From positions 248,001 to 312,000 of the forward strand of contig NZ_JPER01000001.1 of the NCBI RefSeq assembly GCF_000753715.1: a stretch of DNA of 64,000 nucleotides, written 5' to 3'. This DNA is from Pseudidiomarina salinarum (lineage in GTDB: Bacteria > Pseudomonadota > Gammaproteobacteria > Enterobacterales > Alteromonadaceae). The notes beneath the pieces were generated by a model. That model was not told where the DNA came from and made no database searches. It was given only the letters and a program-made list of their open reading frames with translations. Positions within the stretch are counted from its first letter, which is position 1; every line of letters begins with the position of its first letter. The position numbers were made by a program, and so were the translations under genes. Shown one piece after another: positions 61,348 through 64,000 of the stretch.

Positions 61348-63314
61348 CAGCTGAATTCGGACAAATCACGCTGGCGCTGGCGCTGGCCTTTTCCGCCCTG
61401 CTGGCGGTGTATCCGCTGTGGGGCGCGCAGCGCGGTCACGTTGGTGCCATGATGCTGGCACGGCCGCTGGCTTACGGGCAGTTCTTCTTTACCCTGCTGT
61501 CCTATATCGCCCTGACCTGGGCCTTCATTCAGAACGACTTTACCCTTGCCTACGTGGCGGCGAATTCCAATACCCAGCTGCCGCTGATTTACCGGATTAC
61601 CGCGGTGTGGGGCTCACATGAAGGGTCCTTCTTGCTGTGGATGCTGATGCAGGCTGGCTGGATTGCCGCCGTGGCGCTGTTCTCGCGGCGCATGCCGGTG
61701 ACTATGATGGCGCGGGTACTCGCCATCCTGGGACTCATCAGCATCGGCTTCTATCTGTTTATGCTGTCGGTTTCTAATCCCTTTGATCGGGCGCTGCCGC
61801 TGATTCCGGTCGATGGCCGCGATCTCAACCCGTTACTGCAGGATCCGGGCATGATTATTCACCCGCCGCTGCTGTATATGGGGTACGTGGGTTTCTCGGT
61901 CGCTTTTGCTTTTGCGATCGCAGCGCTGATGGCAGGGCGGCTGGATGCCTCCTGGGCTCGCTGGTCACGCCCCTGGGCCACGGCTGCCTGGTCGTTCCTG
62001 ACGCTGGGTATCGCGTTGGGCAGTTGGTGGGCCTATTATGAACTTGGCTGGGGCGGCTGGTGGTTCTGGGATCCGGTTGAGAATGCCAGCTTTATGCCCT
62101 GGTTAGTGGGTACCGCGTTAATTCACTCACTGGCGGTGACGGAAAAGCGCGGCACCTTTAAGGCCTGGACGGTATTTCTGGCGATTCTGGCCTTTAGCCT
62201 GAGCTTGCTGGGTACCTTCCTGGTGCGCTCCGGGGTCATTGTATCGGTGCATGCCTTTGCCACAGACCCGGCCCGCGGACTCTTTATTCTTGGCCTGTTG
62301 GCGGTGGTGATCGGTGGCTCGCTGCTGCTATTTATGCTGCGCGCTGGCGCGGTCAGCAGCTATACCCGCTATCAGACGGCCTCCCGTGAAGTCATGTTGC
62401 TGGGCAATAATATTCTATTAATGGCGGCTACGCTGGTGGTGCTGCTGGGTACGCTGTTACCGCTGGTACACAAAGAACTGGGCATGGGTTCCATCTCAAT
62501 TGGTGTGCCTTTCTTTAATCAGATGTTTACCTGGCTGATTGTGCCCTTTGTGCTGCTGATGGGGCTGGGGCCGCTGTTCCGCTGGCGCCGGCAGGAACTT
62601 AAACCGCTGGCTGGCTCGTTATTGCTGACGTTGGTTCTGGCGCTGTTACTGGCATGGGCACTGCCGGCCATCCTGGCGGATCAGATCCACGCCATGACGG
62701 TGCTGGGGCTGGTGCTGAGCTTCTGGATTGTGCTGTCACTGGTTAATGAACTGCGGCTGCGGGTGCAGCAGCGCGGGCAGGGTATTAACGGCCTGGTGAA
62801 GCTGGGACGCAGCCACTGGGGCATGGTGCTGGGCCATCTGGGCTTTGCCGTGACCCTGATTGGTATCGCCGCCGTCAGCCAGTATGAAATTGAGCGTGAT
62901 TTGCGGCTGGCGCCGGGTGAAACCGCCCAGGTGCAGGGATACGACTTTCATTTTGATTCGCTGAGCCAGGTCAGAGGCCCGAATTATATTGCCGATCACG
63001 CGGAGTTTACCGTGAGCCGCGACGGCCGACTGGTGACTGAGCTGGTTACCGAAAAACGTTTTTATACGGTGCAGCGCACCAGCATGACCGAAGTGGGGCT
63101 GGATGCCGGCTTTACCCGTGACCTTTATGTGGCCCTGGGTGAGCCGCTGGACGATAACAGCGAAGCCTGGGCGGTACGTATTTATGTGAAGCCTTTTGTG
63201 CGCTGGATCTGGCTGGGTGCCTTGCTGATGGCCCTGGGTGGCGCGTTGGCGATGACGGATAAACGCTACCGGGCATCACGCCGCAAAGCGCCCAAGCTGG
63301 CAGGAGGATTGTAA
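61344..63314 (+). CDS. ccmF: Cytochrome c heme lyase CcmF
   Basis: The 656-residue protein has many helices, [11 protein letters not shown] and the WWD motif [18 protein letters not shown], with conserved His residues ([21 protein letters not shown]). It joins heme to apocytochrome c with CcmH. Length is normal. Its stop overlaps the ccmG start (TAATG). Confidence 0.97.
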   Translation: MTAEFGQITLALALAFSALLAVYPLWGAQRGHVGAMMLARPLAYGQFFFTLLSYIALTWAFIQNDFTLAYVAANSNTQLPLIYRITAVWGSHEGSFLLWMLMQAGWIAAVALFSRRMPVTMMARVLAILGLISIGFYLFMLSVSNPFDRALPLIPVDGRDLNPLLQDPGMIIHPPLLYMGYVGFSVAFAFAIAALMAGRLDASWARWSRPWATAAWSFLTLGIALGSWWAYYELGWGGWWFWDPVENASFMPWLVGTALIHSLAVTEKRGTFKAWTVFLAILAFSLSLLGTFLVRSGVIVSVHAFATDPARGLFILGLLAVVIGGSLLLFMLRAGAVSSYTRYQTASREVMLLGNNILLMAATLVVLLGTLLPLVHKELGMGSISIGVPFFNQMFTWLIVPFVLLMGLGPLFRWRRQELKPLAGSLLLTLVLALLLAWALPAILADQIHAMTVLGLVLSFWIVLSLVNELRLRVQQRGQGINGLVKLGRSHWGMVLGHLGFAVTLIGIAAVSQYEIERDLRLAPGETAQVQGYDFHFDSLSQVRGPNYIADHAEFTVSRDGRLVTELVTEKRFYTVQRTSMTEVGLDAGFTRDLYVALGEPLDDNSEAWAVRIYVKPFVRWIWLGALLMALGGALAMTDKRYRASRRKAPKLAGGL

Positions 63315-63904
63315 TGGCCGGAACTAAGTCGTTACGCTGGGTGGTGTTAGCACTGCCACTACTGGTGTTCCTGTTGCTGGTCGGTTTTTTGCTGCGCGGT
63401 TTGTTCTCGGATCCGACGGAACTGAGTTCGGCGCTGGTGGGTAAGCCGGTGCCGCAGTTTGAGCTACCCGATATCTACAACCCTGAGACTGTCTATACTG
63501 AAGAGGTGCTGCAGGGCCGGCCAATGCTGCTGAATGTATGGGCCACCTGGTGCCCGACCTGCCGTGCTGAGCATGATTATCTTAATCAGCTGTCGGCGGA
63601 AGGCGTATATATTGTCGGGCTCAATTACAAAGATGATTCGCGGGCCAAGGCGGTGAACTGGCTGAATACCCTGGGTGACCCTTACCAGCTCAACTTGTTT
63701 GACGAGCGTGGGCTGGTGGCTCTTGATTTAGGTGTTTACGGGGCGCCGGAAACCTTCGTTATTGATGCCGATGGCTATATTCAGTATCGCCATGTGGGTG
63801 ATGTGAATGAACGGGTATGGGCGAATACCCTGAAGCCACTTTACGATGCGCTGATGGCAGAATATGACGGAGCTGCTGAGACAGCTGAAGGAGCCAGACC
63901 ATGA
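63314..63904 (+). CDS. ccmG: Thioredoxin-like cytochrome c maturation protein CcmG/DsbE
   Basis: The 196-residue protein has an N-terminal anchor helix (VVLALPLLVFLLLVGFLL) and a periplasmic thioredoxin fold with WATWCPTCRAEH and the cis-proline loop GAPETF. It reduces the heme-binding cysteines of apocytochrome c. Its stop overlaps the ccmH start (ATGA). Confidence 0.95.
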   Translation: MAGTKSLRWVVLALPLLVFLLLVGFLLRGLFSDPTELSSALVGKPVPQFELPDIYNPETVYTEEVLQGRPMLLNVWATWCPTCRAEHDYLNQLSAEGVYIVGLNYKDDSRAKAVNWLNTLGDPYQLNLFDERGLVALDLGVYGAPETFVIDADGYIQYRHVGDVNERVWANTLKPLYDALMAEYDGAAETAEGARP

Positions 63905-64000
63905 GAACCACTACGCTGAATCTGCTGGTACTGGTATTCACCCTGTCATTGGCGGCGAGCGGCTGGTCGGTGGCAACGGCCGCCAGCCTGGAAACCTATG
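63901..64000 (+). CDS. ccmH: CcmH, N-terminal fragment cut by the window end
   Basis: Only 33 codons are visible: MRTTTLNLLVLVFTLSL followed by a small signal-peptide end (ATAASLETY). The position right after ccmG, with an ATGA overlap, and the export signal identify the start of ccmH. The CxxC heme-ligation motif is beyond the window. Confidence 0.7.
   Translation, partial: MRTTTLNLLVLVFTLSLAASGWSVATAASLETY

Overview
The window reads as chromosomal DNA of a free-living, probably marine gammaproteobacterium. The evidence is the conserved block rpsT / murJ-ribF-ileS-lspA-fkpB-ispH next to type IV pilus minor-pilin genes, system I cytochrome c maturation (ccmABCDEFGH), an acetate switch of the CrbS/CrbR type, two TonB-dependent receptors, a DcaP-like porin and several secreted peptidases. 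This gene repertoire resembles alteromonad-like or pseudomonad-like lineages. I cannot name a genus from sequence alone.

Layout. 1-1.7 kb: the AT-richer end of a GDP-mannose / surface polysaccharide locus (manC 3' end, manB), then a 441-bp gene-free stretch with nested inverted repeats. 2.2-6.4 kb: sulfate activation (cysD, cysNC fusion) followed by a TPR sulfotransferase. 6.4-13.9 kb: a leftward run of TonB receptor, nitrilase-family amidohydrolase, MocR-type regulator, MFS transporter and LysR regulator. 14.0-16.7 kb: divergent GABA-type aldehyde dehydrogenase and aminotransferase. 16.9-20.6 kb: cysQ and a membrane GGDEF/EAL protein. 21.1-37.8 kb: a probable acetate uptake and activation regulon (porin, acs, crbR, crbS, DUF4212 protein, acetate-type symporter, DUF294 protein, exonuclease), split by a large subtilase and an overlapping lipoprotein gene. 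38-44 kb: a second TonB receptor with strongly biased codons, a methyltransferase, tRNA-Arg(CCT) and an S9 peptidase. 44-54 kb: core housekeeping genes. 54-58.5 kb: minor pilins with an unusual giant PilV-like protein and no pilY1 beside them. 58.6-64 kb: ccm operon, cut by the window end inside ccmH.

The most striking feature is a family of ten near-identical short palindromes with a GTAG head, all between 5.0 and 17.8 kb. Some are paired head-out into REPIN-like composite elements; two of these composites share one layout and differ in length by exactly two 21-nt units. Three single copies lie inside protein-coding genes (lysR, the aldehyde dehydrogenase gene and cysQ). All three are on the sense strand and in the same reading frame, each adding the octapeptide VARGSTTG near the N-terminus. 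In CysQ the octapeptide interrupts a region that aligns on both sides with the family, so it cannot be a start-codon error.

Functional links. CysD/CysNC make PAPS, the sulfotransferase would use it, and CysQ would remove the PAP by-product. The nitrilase, GABA-type aminotransferase and dehydrogenase, two regulators, MFS carrier and TonB receptor suggest uptake and breakdown of a nitrogen-containing compound. A shared GAC-N4-GTC palindrome sits in both divergent promoter regions of the acetate regulon and is a candidate CrbR site.
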